Assembly (NCBI GenBank): GCA_017551675.1
Contig: JAFZLC010000006.1
Location: 1-44,266, forward strand
Length of the DNA: 44,266 bases
Direction of reading: 5' to 3'
DNA from: Paludibacteraceae bacterium
Lineage (GTDB): Bacteria; Bacteroidota; Bacteroidia; Bacteroidales; Paludibacteraceae
A program made the position numbers and the translations under genes. Numbering within the stretch: position 1 is the stretch's first letter; every line of letters starts with the position of its first letter. Below are positions 5,369 through 13,227 of this stretch, one piece after another. The notes below the pieces were generated by a model that was not told where the DNA came from, did not search any database, and worked only from the letters and a program-made list of their open reading frames with translations.

Positions 5369-6055
5369 TCATTTATTCTTTTCCAAAAAATCAAGTATAT
5401 CCCTGATCAACAATAGAAATTCATCATTTTCCTCCCTGCACTCACATGGGGATAACTTCTGTTTTTTGAAAACCGCAAGAAGAGAATCCTCCTTGCCGAC
5501 AGTTCCATGAACCTCCTTTTTGTGACACTCTACCAGATCACCATTCTTATCAAAACAATAACGATACTGATACTTGGCACAATTCGACATAGAATCCATG
5601 TAATAGTCAAACAGACTGTCACAAACAGCATTAATCCATACCAACTTGCCCTTTTCAAATACACATTCTATATCTGAAGAACTAGGATACCCCCAATAGC
5701 AGTATTGATGAGAAATTTTCTTGATTGTCAAGTCACGAGTCGGATGGTGTCCACTTTTTATGGATAAAAGATATATATTCTCATCCTCCTCTAACTCATC
5801 CTCTGATTGATCGGAATAGTCAAAATCGAAATACTTATCGGTAAGATTACATTCTGAATCCATGACAAACTCCAGGTTCATATTATATTCATCATCCAAA
5901 TTTTCTTCGTATTCCCCGTTGGGTTCTTGTACAATTGTATCGATCTCATCATCAGTACTCTGAACATTTTCCTGATTTGAACTTCCACAGGACGACAAAA
6001 GCATGATGATAATAAATAACGGGAAACACCAAATGATTTTGTGCGTTGTCATCAT
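5369..6055 (-). CDS. Predicted lipoprotein, unknown function
   Basis: 228 residues. The N-terminal hydrophobic segment ends in LLSSC, a lipobox, so the mature protein should be lipidated on Cys at about residue 23 and held in a membrane outside the cytoplasm. The next 70 residues are very acidic and low in complexity (DEIDTIVQEPNGEYEEN and similar). The C-terminal part holds several cysteines (YCYWGYPSSSDIEC, NCAKYQYRYCF) and may be a small disulphide-bonded domain. It lies on the minus strand in the largest cassette (13-14) with two more exported or membrane proteins. No family recognised. Confidence 0.75.
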   Translation of the reverse strand: MMTTHKIIWCFPLFIIIMLLSSCGSSNQENVQSTDDEIDTIVQEPNGEYEENLDDEYNMNLEFVMDSECNLTDKYFDFDYSDQSEDELEEDENIYLLSIKSGHHPTRDLTIKKISHQYCYWGYPSSSDIECVFEKGKLVWINAVCDSLFDYYMDSMSNCAKYQYRYCFDKNGDLVECHKKEVHGTVGKEDSLLAVFKKQKLSPCECREENDEFLLLIRDILDFLEKNK

Positions 6056-6081
6056 ATTTTATGATTTATGTTGATTACAAA

Positions 6082-6257
6082 TTACCTCTTTTTCTTTTTC
6101 AACATGGATTCGCACTTATCCACCCTCTTGTTGAGCATTTGGATATTTTGGCGGACATCCTTGAGAAATTTGGAAAGTTGGGGTCACTAACCTCCTCCGC
6201 ACCCATCGCGAAGCAAGAAAGCATCAGCAGAAACAATAAAACTGCACTTCTCTTCAT
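6082..6257 (-). pseudogene. Small exported protein with apparent frameshift
   Basis: From ATG 6257 a signal peptide is clear (MKRSAVLLFLLMLSCFAMGA). The frame then runs EEVSDPNFPNFSR and degrades to a stop at 6099. The neighbouring frame over the second half reads as a charged amphipathic helix (QLSKFLKDVRQNIQMLNKR...) ending in KKKKR at 6082. Adding one C to the CCCC run after GTTAGTGA would join the two. So the natural product is probably about 58 residues and this copy is shifted by one base, through mutation, slippage or sequencing error. Confidence 0.5.
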
Positions 6258-6358
6258 ATATTCCTCATTATGACATAGAATATGACAAAGATAATAATAA
6301 ATGAACACGTGAATAAAAAACTTTAGAAACCCAAATGCTCGTTAAAGCCAAATAACAT

Positions 6359-6823
6359 TTAAAACTTTATCGTGCCTTCTTTAGCATATTTTTCTAACCT
6401 TCTGATATACAAATCAAAAACCCTAAATTGTACGATTTTTGAAGTATCGTTTACACTGCAAGATATCCTTCTTTCCTTAGAGTTTATGTAAACAGAATCT
6501 AATTTAAGCTCGTAAGAACAAAAATATATGTTTTTTTCTATTGTGTCTAATACCCCCCAATAACACTCGTCATCGTGAACTTTATTTTTTATACATACTT
6601 CATCATAACTCATTTTATATATTTGCTTACTCTGATCACAACATTCCACACATTCTATTTTACCAGAAATTTCAAAATCTGTTTCATCCAAATATCTTTC
6701 TATCTGAGATGATGATGGTGTACGCAAAAATTTTTCATAAGCCAGTCCCAAGCCTACAAATAAGACGAGCAAATAGCAAATGTATAAAGGTATTTTTAAT
6801 ATTGAAATAAGTTTTGCTTTCAT
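6359..6823 (-). CDS. Membrane-anchored hypothetical protein
   Basis: 154 residues. One N-terminal membrane segment (about residues 8 to 29) is followed by a globular, Cys-rich domain (VECCDQ, CYWG, FCSYELKL, ISCSVND) likely outside the cytoplasm. The CYWG motif is shared with the neighbouring lipoprotein, a hint of common origin or function. The start is 5 bp from repeat copy 14, so there is no room for its own promoter. The frame coming through the repeat from the right stops at a TGA overlapping this ATG (ATGA). Confidence 0.6.
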   Translation of the reverse strand: MKAKLISILKIPLYICYLLVLFVGLGLAYEKFLRTPSSSQIERYLDETDFEISGKIECVECCDQSKQIYKMSYDEVCIKNKVHDDECYWGVLDTIEKNIYFCSYELKLDSVYINSKERRISCSVNDTSKIVQFRVFDLYIRRLEKYAKEGTIKF

Positions 6824-6828
6824 CTCAA

Positions 6829-6864
6829 GTTTTTAAGTAATGTAAATCCCTTTATGTTAAAAAC
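6829..6864 (+). repeat. 36-bp array repeat, copy 14
   Basis: T variant. It truncates a minus-strand AAA-ATPase-like gene and lies 5 bp upstream of the minus-strand gene starting at 6823. Confidence 0.95.
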
Positions 6865-6959
6865 CAGATCACACATCCGTTCTGTCTTATCGACGTATGC
6901 ATAACCCCTACGATGATGGGCTTGAAATCCTGTCGTCCTATCGGATATGACTTTATCAT
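6865..6959 (-). pseudogene. 5' fragment of an AAA-ATPase-like (PF09820-type) gene, cut by repeat copy 14
   Basis: From ATG 6959, after an AAGGGAAGAG ribosome site, the frame reads MIKSYPIGRQDFKPII. The next frame continues GYAYVDKTERMCDL up to the repeat. PIGxQDFxxII...GYxYVDKT is the characteristic start of the AAA-ATPase-like proteins abundant in Bacteroidales, normally over 500 residues long. Only about 30 residues remain, with one frameshift between the two parts, so this is dead. Everything downstream was replaced by repeat copy 14 and the next cassette. Confidence 0.75.
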
Positions 6960-7091
6960 AAATCTCTTCCCTTCTATTTGCTCTGTAGATAGAAGGATTC
7001 TTTATCAATCCTTAATGTTACGATGACTACTGCCGCGATGAAGTAGCCATGAATTCAGATATGACGTGATTTCGTGGTTTACACAAATCTC

Positions 7092-7670
7092 TTAATCGTC
7101 CTTCAATCTTACAAATTTACAATGAGGATGAGCACGTGAATAAAAAACCCTTACTTTATCACCTACTTGAGGCTTGACTTTTTCATCTTTTTTTATCTTG
7201 AAATATCCTTTTTCATATCGATTATCTTTTGTATAATAATCATAACAATAACTATTCCCATCTCCACCAGAGCTTCGGTATATTTCATAAATGCGACCCA
7301 CAGTTTCTTCTACAAGTCTTTCCTCCTCTATTATCTTAAAGTAAACATCTTTAGCGATATATCGACAAGCAATAAAAAATATAATCGTACATACCATAGC
7401 AAGTGGCAATAGAATGTCATATACAGTTTCAAAAAATATCATACGAAATAACACAAAAAAAACAGCAAATGCTAATACATACCATAATAATCTAACATCC
7501 CATAGTATGACATTTTCACTCAAATACGCATCCAACTGATAATTAAGAAGCTGATAAAAATCCACCACCATAAGTACCAACATCATTATAAACAAAAAAA
7601 GTCTCACAAATCTATGGTTATCCAAAAAGATAAAAATTGAATCAAATACACCTTTTATTTTTTTCAACAT
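7092..7670 (-). CDS. Membrane protein with C-terminal DUF3592-like domain
   Basis: 192 residues. Three likely membrane segments (about 22-43, 62-85 and 88-107) are followed by a soluble C-terminal domain: VGRIYEIYRSSGG, a DYYTKDNRY strand pair, then VKPQVGDKVRVFYSRAHPH. The order of strands and the GDKVxVxYxxxxP motif resemble DUF3592-type domains, which have no fixed function. It is the only intact gene in cassette 14-15. No promoter was identified upstream (7671-7763 is AT-rich and ends at repeat copy 15). Confidence 0.6.
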   Translation of the reverse strand: MLKKIKGVFDSIFIFLDNHRFVRLFLFIMMLVLMVVDFYQLLNYQLDAYLSENVILWDVRLLWYVLAFAVFFVLFRMIFFETVYDILLPLAMVCTIIFFIACRYIAKDVYFKIIEEERLVEETVGRIYEIYRSSGGDGNSYCYDYYTKDNRYEKGYFKIKKDEKVKPQVGDKVRVFYSRAHPHCKFVRLKDD

Positions 7671-7763
7671 ATCACATAATTATTTTGTTTTATAAAACAT
7701 TTTAAGTTCATCATCTATGTCCATATTAAAAAATGTCCATATAGTATAATTTATTCCTTTATA

Positions 7764-7799
7764 GTTTTTAAGTAATGTAAATCCCTTTATGTTAAAAAC
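7764..7799 (+). repeat. 36-bp array repeat, copy 15
   Basis: T variant. It separates two cassettes with minus-strand membrane-protein genes. Confidence 0.95.
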
Positions 7800-7891
7800 G
7801 AGACATTGGCACAGTTGTCAGAGAGGTCTCAAACCTATCTTCCTTCTAAATGTCTTTATTTTGAGGAAACAACATAGTCCATTTAGCCATA

Positions 7892-8371
7892 TTAATCACG
7901 CCTCACATCTTTTATGAATTTATAAATACGCTGAATCATATTTACTCGGCCAAACAAAGAACAGACAAAACAATATTTACCCAAATATATTATTATCGCA
8001 AAAAGAATAGTAGGGAATTGTAAAATATAACGGTTAATAAAATCCCATTCGTCCATTGGTGAATTCTTCCAACACGGAGTACTCAAATGAAGAAGTTCTA
8101 ATTGACAAGCGACACCAAAGGGAAATAACAAAACCACAATCAACAACTTGGTTATAATCGACAAAATATGCCTTAGTTTACTCTGAGTTTTACCTATAAA
8201 ATGCAAAAGGGGAAGGAACAATCCTACCATGACAAATTGAATAAAAACGAAAAATCCAGTTATAAACATTTCAAGACCATATCCTTTAACTGAAACTTGA
8301 CATGAAATCAAAAAAAGCATCAAAAATTCCACACATGATTCTATAAACAAATTAATCGCAATTTTTATCAT
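7892..8371 (-). CDS. Multi-pass membrane protein, unknown function
   Basis: 159 residues with about four hydrophobic segments (roughly 7-27, 33-58, 70-92 and 115-138) and a short basic tail (IYKFIKDVRRD). No motif that I recognise. It fills cassette 15-16 on the minus strand; the start is 50 bp from repeat copy 16. Together with the previous two cassettes it gives a run of membrane or exported proteins at the right end of the array. Confidence 0.55.
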   Translation of the reverse strand: MIKIAINLFIESCVEFLMLFLISCQVSVKGYGLEMFITGFFVFIQFVMVGLFLPLLHFIGKTQSKLRHILSIITKLLIVVLLFPFGVACQLELLHLSTPCWKNSPMDEWDFINRYILQFPTILFAIIIYLGKYCFVCSLFGRVNMIQRIYKFIKDVRRD

Positions 8372-8420
8372 TTCATCTTCACTTTAAAAAGAATAACTTT
8401 GTTTTCTATCTCACTATTTT

Positions 8421-8456
8421 GTTTTTAAGTAATATAAATCCCTTTATGCTAAAAAC
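8421..8456 (+). repeat. 36-bp array repeat, copy 16 (right-hand end of array)
   Basis: C variant with an extra G-to-A change (AATATAAAT). Last copy before the chromosome; followed two bases later by the second 135-bp duplicate. Confidence 0.95.
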
Positions 8457-8458
8457 CC

Positions 8459-8593
8459 TGTAACTCATACATCATTCACAATCAAACAAATACAAAGATC
8501 TTCCATCAAAAAAACTCGACCATTTCGGGCATTTTCAGAGAATTTTCCTGTGCTTTTTTGCATTTTCGTCGACCATAATAATGATATGAATAC
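8459..8593 (-). repeat. 135-bp direct repeat, copy B (array/chromosome junction)
   Basis: Matches 5173-5307 with a 3286-bp offset. Here it lacks the 5308-5360 extension and joins directly to sequence on the metH side. Confidence 0.88.
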
Positions 8594-8718
8594 TCGTTCT
8601 GTTTATCGGTGACTAAGATAATACTTATCGGATACTTCTCAAAAAATTTTTCGCGTATTTTTTCTTTGTGAGACAACGCATTACTCTGCGTGCCACAATA
8701 CAAGTTCAGCCAATCCAT
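8506..8718 (-). CDS. Short ORF at array junction, probably a truncated resident gene
   Basis: 70 residues. The first 40 ([20 protein letters not shown], then a basic helix and a VTDKQ strand) look coding and lie outside the array. The last 30 are read from the 135-bp repeat and look artificial. A minus-strand TATATTTG box lies at 8741-8748, 22 bp before the ATG. I read it as the start of a chromosomal gene whose end was replaced when the repeat arrived. No family recognised. Confidence 0.35.
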   Translation of the reverse strand: MDWLNLYCGTQSNALSHKEKIREKFFEKYPISIILVTDKQNEYSYHYYGRRKCKKAQENSLKMPEMVEFF

Positions 8719-8740
8719 CTTTTCATTCTTTTTCCCTCAA

Positions 8741-8748
8741 CAAATATA
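8741..8748 (-). promoter_or_regulatory. Bacteroidota -7 promoter element, leftward
   Basis: TATATTTG on the minus strand, reading towards the array junction. Confidence 0.4.
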
Positions 8749-8791
8749 TCCATTTTCCTCTTTCTCTATTCCTCATTCAAATTTCATATCC

Positions 8792-8799
8792 TATCTTTG
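8792..8799 (+). promoter_or_regulatory. -7 promoter element of metH
   Basis: TATCTTTG, fitting TAnnTTTG, 21 bp before the metH start. The 230-bp leader region shows no cobalamin riboswitch that I can recognise. Confidence 0.55.
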
Positions 8800-8820
8800 C
8801 AAAAAATTCAACGGCAAAAC

Positions 8821-11586
8821 ATGATGTTCGATTTAAAAAAAGAATTAAGCTCTCGCATACTCGTACTCGACGGAGGTATGGGTACCATGATTCAACGATA
8901 TGGATTAACAGAAGAAGATTATCGGGGCAACTTCGTACCCAACAGCGATGTGCAACAGAAAGGAAATAACGACCTGCTTTGTATAACACGAAGCGACGTC
9001 ATCTCCGATATTCATAACAAATACCTCGAGGCGGGGGCCGACATCATCGAGACTTGCTCGTTCAACTCTCAACGGATCTCCATGGCCGATTATAAAATGG
9101 AAGGCCATATCCACGAACTCAACTTTGCCGCTGCTCAATTAGCACGCAAGGCCGCGGATATCTATACGGCTAAAGACCCAACCAAACCAAGGTTCGTGGC
9201 TGGTTCCGTCGGTCCTACCAACAAGACTTGCTCCATTTCTCCAGACGTCAACAACCCCGCCCTACGAAACGTGACCTTCAACGAGATGAAAGAGGCTTAC
9301 GTCGAACAAATGGATGCCCTCATTGAGGGTGGCGTTGATGCTCTTCTCATCGAGACAATTTTCGATACGCTCAACGCAAAAGCTGCCATCTCGGCTGCCA
9401 ACGAATGTATCGCCCGTTGCGGACGTACCGTCTATATCATGCTCTCTGCTACGGTGGCCGACATCAGTGGCAGAACGCTATCCGGACAAACGCTTCAGGC
9501 ATTTCTCAACTCCGTCGCCCATGCCAACGCACTCTCTATCGGACTCAACTGTTCCTTCGGTGCAAGAGAACTGAAAACCTACTTGAAAGAGATCAGCGAT
9601 AATGCTCCATGCTATGTCAGTGCCTACCCTAATGCTGGTCTCCCCAACCAATTTGGTCAATACGACGAGACGCCTGAAACAATGGCAAGTCAAGTGGTAG
9701 AATACATCACAGAGAGACTGGTAAACATCATCGGTGGATGTTGCGGAACAACCCCCAAACACATTGCAGCTTACCAACAACTGCTGGTCAACTCTGTTCC
9801 AAGAGAAATACCAACAGCCAACCATCATCTTAAATTGTCAGGTCTTGAACCTCTCGAAATAAAATCAGTCAACGCAAGCCTCAACGAAAAGCAAGAGCGC
9901 TCCCTATTCGTCAACATCGGAGAACGATGCAACGTGGCTGGTTCGAAAAAATTCCTTCGTCTCATCAACGAGAAGAACTACGAAGAGGCACTTTCCATCG
10001 CACGCAAACAGGTGGAAGATGGCGCACAGGTGGTCGACGTCAACATGGATGATGCCATGCTGGATGCCAAGACCGAGATGGTCAATTTCCTAAATCTGAT
10101 TGCCTCCGACCCTGATGTGGCAAGGGTGCCCATCATGATCGACTCCTCCAAATGGGAGGTGATCGAGGCTGGATTGCAATGCGTACAAGGGAAATGCATT
10201 GTCAACTCCATCTCACTGAAAGAAGGTGAAGCAAAGTTTTTGGAAAAAGCAAAAAAGATTCAGCAATACGGAGCAGCTACCGTAGTGATGGCCTTCGACG
10301 AAGAGGGTCAAGCTGCCACCTACGAGCGTAGAATAGGCATCTGCGGAAGAGCCTACAAACTGTTGACGGAAAATGGATTCCCTCCAGAAGACATCATATT
10401 CGACCCTAATGTGCTATCCGTAGCAACTGGTATCGAAGAACATAATAACTACGGTGTTGATTTCATCAATGCAACAGAATGGATTCGTCAAAACCTTCCT
10501 TATGCTAAGATAAGTGGAGGTGTCAGCAACCTATCCTTCTCTTTCAGAGGTAACAATCCTATCAGAGAGGCTATGCACTCCGTGTTCCTCTATTATGCGT
10601 ATCAGAAAGGTATGGATATGGGAATCGTCAATGCAGGTATGTTGCAAGTCTATGAGGAGATACCATCCGACCTGCTGGAACTGATTGAGGATGTGGTCTT
10701 AAACAGAAGGAAAGATGCCACAGAAAGATTGATAGCAAAGGCAGACGAGATAAAAAACTCCCAAACAGGCACACAACACACCAACCAACTGGAGTGGCGT
10801 CAATATGATCTTGAAAAAAGAATCTCATATAGTTTGGTGAAGGGTATCGGTGACTTTCTAGAAGAAGACATGGAAGAGGCCCTCAAAGTCTACTCTTCTG
10901 CAGTGGAGATTATCGAGAAACCCCTCATGGAAGGAATGAATGAGGTGGGCGAACTCTTTGGCGAAGGCAAGATGTTTCTTCCACAGGTGGTGAAAACAGC
11001 AAGAACCATGAAGAAAGCCGTCGCCATACTACAACCCTATATCGAGGCACAGAACAAAGGCAATGGAAAGAAATCGGGTAAGGTGCTGATAGCAACCGTC
11101 AAAGGAGATGTTCATGACATAGGCAAGAACATTGTGGCCGTCATCTTAGCCTGCAACAACTTCGAGGTGATCGACCTTGGCGTGATGGTGCCAAGCGAAC
11201 AGATCATCGAAACCGCCATAAAAGAGAAGGTAGACGTTGTATGTCTCAGTGGATTAATCACTCCATCCCTAGAAGAGATGGTGCATGTGGCAGAATCGAT
11301 GGAGAAAGCTGGTTTACAGATACCTTTGATGGTGGGAGGTGCCACCACATCAGACATACACACGGCAGTAAAGATAGCACCTAAATACAGTGGCGTAGTG
11401 ATGCGTATGAGAGACGCCTCACAAAACACCTATGCCATTTCAAAATTGCTAAATCAGGAGACTCGAAAAGAGTATATCGAAAAGATACAAAAGGAGCAAA
11501 ACAGACTTAGAGAAGAGCACCAACAAAAAGAAGAAAAGATTATCAATTTCGATGAGGCCAAAGAGAAGAAGATAAACCTATTCTAA
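8821..11586 (+). CDS. metH: Cobalamin-dependent methionine synthase lacking the reactivation domain
   Basis: 921 residues. It transfers a methyl group from 5-methyltetrahydrofolate through cobalamin to homocysteine, giving methionine. Domains in order: homocysteine-binding barrel with zinc ligands Cys244, Cys307 and Cys308 ([14 protein letters not shown]), pterin-binding barrel (about 345-640), cap, then the cobalamin domain with the DxHxxG motif at residues 763-768. Family members such as the E. coli enzyme have about 1227 residues; this one ends at the linker where the AdoMet-binding reactivation domain would begin, with a charged tail. The start MMFDLKKE follows the -7 box; the longer upstream reading frame is AT-rich and unlike the family. 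It is transcribed away from the array. Confidence 0.97.
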   Translation: MMFDLKKELSSRILVLDGGMGTMIQRYGLTEEDYRGNFVPNSDVQQKGNNDLLCITRSDVISDIHNKYLEAGADIIETCSFNSQRISMADYKMEGHIHELNFAAAQLARKAADIYTAKDPTKPRFVAGSVGPTNKTCSISPDVNNPALRNVTFNEMKEAYVEQMDALIEGGVDALLIETIFDTLNAKAAISAANECIARCGRTVYIMLSATVADISGRTLSGQTLQAFLNSVAHANALSIGLNCSFGARELKTYLKEISDNAPCYVSAYPNAGLPNQFGQYDETPETMASQVVEYITERLVNIIGGCCGTTPKHIAAYQQLLVNSVPREIPTANHHLKLSGLEPLEIKSVNASLNEKQERSLFVNIGERCNVAGSKKFLRLINEKNYEEALSIARKQVEDGAQVVDVNMDDAMLDAKTEMVNFLNLIASDPDVARVPIMIDSSKWEVIEAGLQCVQGKCIVNSISLKEGEAKFLEKAKKIQQYGAATVVMAFDEEGQAATYERRIGICGRAYKLLTENGFPPEDIIFDPNVLSVATGIEEHNNYGVDFINATEWIRQNLPYAKISGGVSNLSFSFRGNNPIREAMHSVFLYYAYQKGMDMGIVNAGMLQVYEEIPSDLLELIEDVVLNRRKDATERLIAKADEIKNSQTGTQHTNQLEWRQYDLEKRISYSLVKGIGDFLEEDMEEALKVYSSAVEIIEKPLMEGMNEVGELFGEGKMFLPQVVKTARTMKKAVAILQPYIEAQNKGNGKKSGKVLIATVKGDVHDIGKNIVAVILACNNFEVIDLGVMVPSEQIIETAIKEKVDVVCLSGLITPSLEEMVHVAESMEKAGLQIPLMVGGATTSDIHTAVKIAPKYSGVVMRMRDASQNTYAISKLLNQETRKEYIEKIQKEQNRLREEHQQKEEKIINFDEAKEKKINLF

Positions 11587-11603
11587 TTCTAAGGCGGATC
11601 TTA

Positions 11604-12734
11604 TCACATTGTTGCAAGCATATCCTTAATCTTCTTCACAAGGATATCCCACTGATATTTTTTCTTCTCCTCTCGAATATTCTCAAGGAAACACTCCTTA
11701 TCCGTGTTTTGGAAAAAGCGGAGTATCGCATCTGCAATCTCCTTTGGATCTGGATTCACAACATATCCCACCTTTCCATCTGGAACGATTTCAGGCAAAC
11801 CACCAACATTAGTCACCACCATTGGTTTCTCAAAATGATATGCCACCTGAGCGACTCCACTTTGAGTGGCAGACCTATATGGTTGAACGATTAGATCTGA
11901 AGCACAAAAATAGGCACCCACACTACTATCAGGAACATAATCAGAGACCCAAACAATATTTTTCAAGTTTAGATCCTGTTCCATCTTCTTGTATTTCTCT
12001 TCATTTCCATAGAACTCACCCACCACTAGAAGTCTTATGGAAGAATCGACGATACGTTGGTCGGACATGGCCTGCAGCAGCAAATCAAGTCCCTTGTAAT
12101 CTCTAATAAACCCAAAGAAGAGAAGATAGTTGTAATCAGTGGGCAAAGAGAGTTTTTCCAAGGCCGTCACACGATCCATTTGAGGACCATAGATATCATA
12201 GATAGGATGAGGGGAAACCACCTTAGCCTTAATCTCGCCCACGCAACGTTCAACATCATTCATAACGAAATCAGATAGAGCAATAAAGCCATCCATAGAT
12301 TTCAAAAAGTACGGAGGAAGATATTTATCGATGATGGAAGTCTCATGCGGAGTCATATTATGAATTAATCCGATCAGTTTAGCATTTGTCTTCTTCCTAA
12401 TCACTTTCGCAATAGTACCGAAACAAGGAGCGAAGAAAGACATCCAATAAGCAAAGATAACGACATCCGGATTGTCTTCAGCGATTTTCGAACCCGTTTT
12501 CACCCAGTTATATGGGTTGACAGAGTTGACACGTCTGACGATATGCAACGATGTTGGAGCAGAACCCGATGAGTACTGAGTCTTGCCAGGAAACAAAAAA
12601 TTAGGATACTGAAGCGTGAATGTCGCCACATCCACACTATCACCAGCTTTAACAAACTCGCTAGCCAATCTTTCGTTAAACGCTGCCAATCCACCTCTAT
12701 ATGGATGCGCTGTTCCAACAATGGTTATCTTCAT
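11604..12734 (-). CDS. Glycosyltransferase family 4 (GT-B)
   Basis: 376 residues. The N-terminal Rossmann domain starts KITIVGTAHPYRGGLAAFNE, with the Gly-rich acceptor loop typical of GT4. The C-terminal domain carries FFGFIRDYKGLDLLL, VSDYVPDSSVGAYFCASDLI, then SGVAQVAYHFEKPMVVTNVGG and LPEIV, the usual nucleotide-sugar site with its E-x7-E-like end. It probably adds a sugar to a surface glycan or lipid. It lies 85 bp downstream of the VanZ pair on the same strand, converges on metH (17-bp gap), and its leader holds the two-hairpin element found also before 22396. Donor and acceptor are unknown. Confidence 0.92.
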   Translation of the reverse strand: MKITIVGTAHPYRGGLAAFNERLASEFVKAGDSVDVATFTLQYPNFLFPGKTQYSSGSAPTSLHIVRRVNSVNPYNWVKTGSKIAEDNPDVVIFAYWMSFFAPCFGTIAKVIRKKTNAKLIGLIHNMTPHETSIIDKYLPPYFLKSMDGFIALSDFVMNDVERCVGEIKAKVVSPHPIYDIYGPQMDRVTALEKLSLPTDYNYLLFFGFIRDYKGLDLLLQAMSDQRIVDSSIRLLVVGEFYGNEEKYKKMEQDLNLKNIVWVSDYVPDSSVGAYFCASDLIVQPYRSATQSGVAQVAYHFEKPMVVTNVGGLPEIVPDGKVGYVVNPDPKEIADAILRFFQNTDKECFLENIREEKKKYQWDILVKKIKDMLATM

Positions 12735-12747
12735 ATCTTATATTTTA

Positions 12748-12814
12748 AGTGGGGTTCATCACAGTCCACAAATCGTACTAATTTTTGTTTAAATAGTGAA
12801 TTTATACGTTCACC
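12748..12814 (-). promoter_or_regulatory. Two-hairpin leader element, copy 1
   Basis: GTGG/CCAC arms at 12749-12769, a 26-base spacer, then GTGAA/TTCAC arms at 12796-12813, ending 14 bp before the GT4 start codon. It matches the element at 22411-22480 in arm position, spacer length and the sequence GTGAATTTATA. It could be a leader RNA, a protein-binding site or a processing signal. Confidence 0.55.
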
Positions 12815-12819
12815 TTAAA

Positions 12820-13227
12820 TTATCGGCAAGACAATCCTTTATTTTCTGGTTCAAAAAATTTCGGACATAGCCATTTGGCTAAGAAAAAGCCAATCAACGT
12901 TCCTATGATATCCGCTAGCCAATCGCTCCACTCTCCCGATCTAGGAGGGAAGAAACGTTCTTGTAACAATTCAATAACACCTCCATATACAATTGGATAA
13001 AGGATTCCCCACAAAAACATTTTTTTCTCGTTGAAAGCATATCGTTGTCGATAGAGTTCATAACAAACAATCATCGAAAATAGCACATAGGCACCTCCAT
13101 GCATTACTTTATCCTTTAAATCAAAGTCCAGAATATCAAAATCTGGCATTTTCGGTGCGATACTCAAATAAAGGATGATCAGTGAGTAAACCACTGACAT
13201 TCCATAAATTCTAAAAAATCGTAACAT
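12820..13227 (-). CDS. VanZ-like family membrane protein
   Basis: 135 residues with four membrane segments. The C-terminal pair is preceded by YGGVIELLQERFFPPRSGEW and SDWLADIIGTLIG, the signature of VanZ-like proteins (acidic residue in a membrane helix, then R/S and DxxxNxxG-type residues). VanZ itself gives low teicoplanin resistance; most members, including those in Bacteroidota, have no known substrate. The start overlaps the end of the other VanZ-like gene by 17 bp, so the two are co-translated. Its stop is 85 bp from the GT4 gene. Confidence 0.85.
   Translation of the reverse strand: MLRFFRIYGMSVVYSLIILYLSIAPKMPDFDILDFDLKDKVMHGGAYVLFSMIVCYELYRQRYAFNEKKMFLWGILYPIVYGGVIELLQERFFPPRSGEWSDWLADIIGTLIGFFLAKWLCPKFFEPENKGLSCR

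Larger units (their letters stand above)
1..8456. mobile_element. Gene-cassette array delimited by a 36-bp repeat (integron-like, left end outside window)
   Basis: Sixteen direct copies of a 36-bp sequence start at 336, 754, 1002, 1244, 1543, 2077, 2363, 2654, 3128, 4063, 4381, 4670, 5136, 6829, 7764 and 8421. Spacings run from 206 to 1657 bp. Segments carry small accessory genes, a PIN toxin pair, gene fragments and structured non-coding DNA. Segments up to copy 13 carry genes on both strands; after copy 13 all recognisable genes are on the minus strand. Several plus-strand genes end inside the repeat that follows them, so a unit looks like gene plus downstream repeat, as in integron cassettes. 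No recombinase or transposase is visible. Window bases 1 to 85 duplicate 4575 to 4659, so the array probably extends left. The integron comparison is inference from layout. Confidence 0.8.

Noticed and set aside
336-8456. CRISPR array
   Set aside because: The repeat is 36 bp with GTTTT/AAAAC-type ends, but spacings are 206-1657 bp and contain genes; no cas gene is present.
336-8456. Canonical integron with standard attC sites
   Set aside because: The repeat is too short and lacks RYYYAAC/GTTRRRY boxes in the right places; no integrase in the window. Only the layout is similar.
1-8456. Insertion sequence or transposon
   Set aside because: No transposase or recombinase ORF, and no terminal inverted repeats enclosing the region.
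8594-8820. Cobalamin riboswitch before metH
   Set aside because: I cannot find a B12 box or the expected length of structured leader.
8668-8820. Longer N-terminus for MetH
   Set aside because: The extension is hydrophobic, AT-rich and absent from the family; the -7 box lies inside it.
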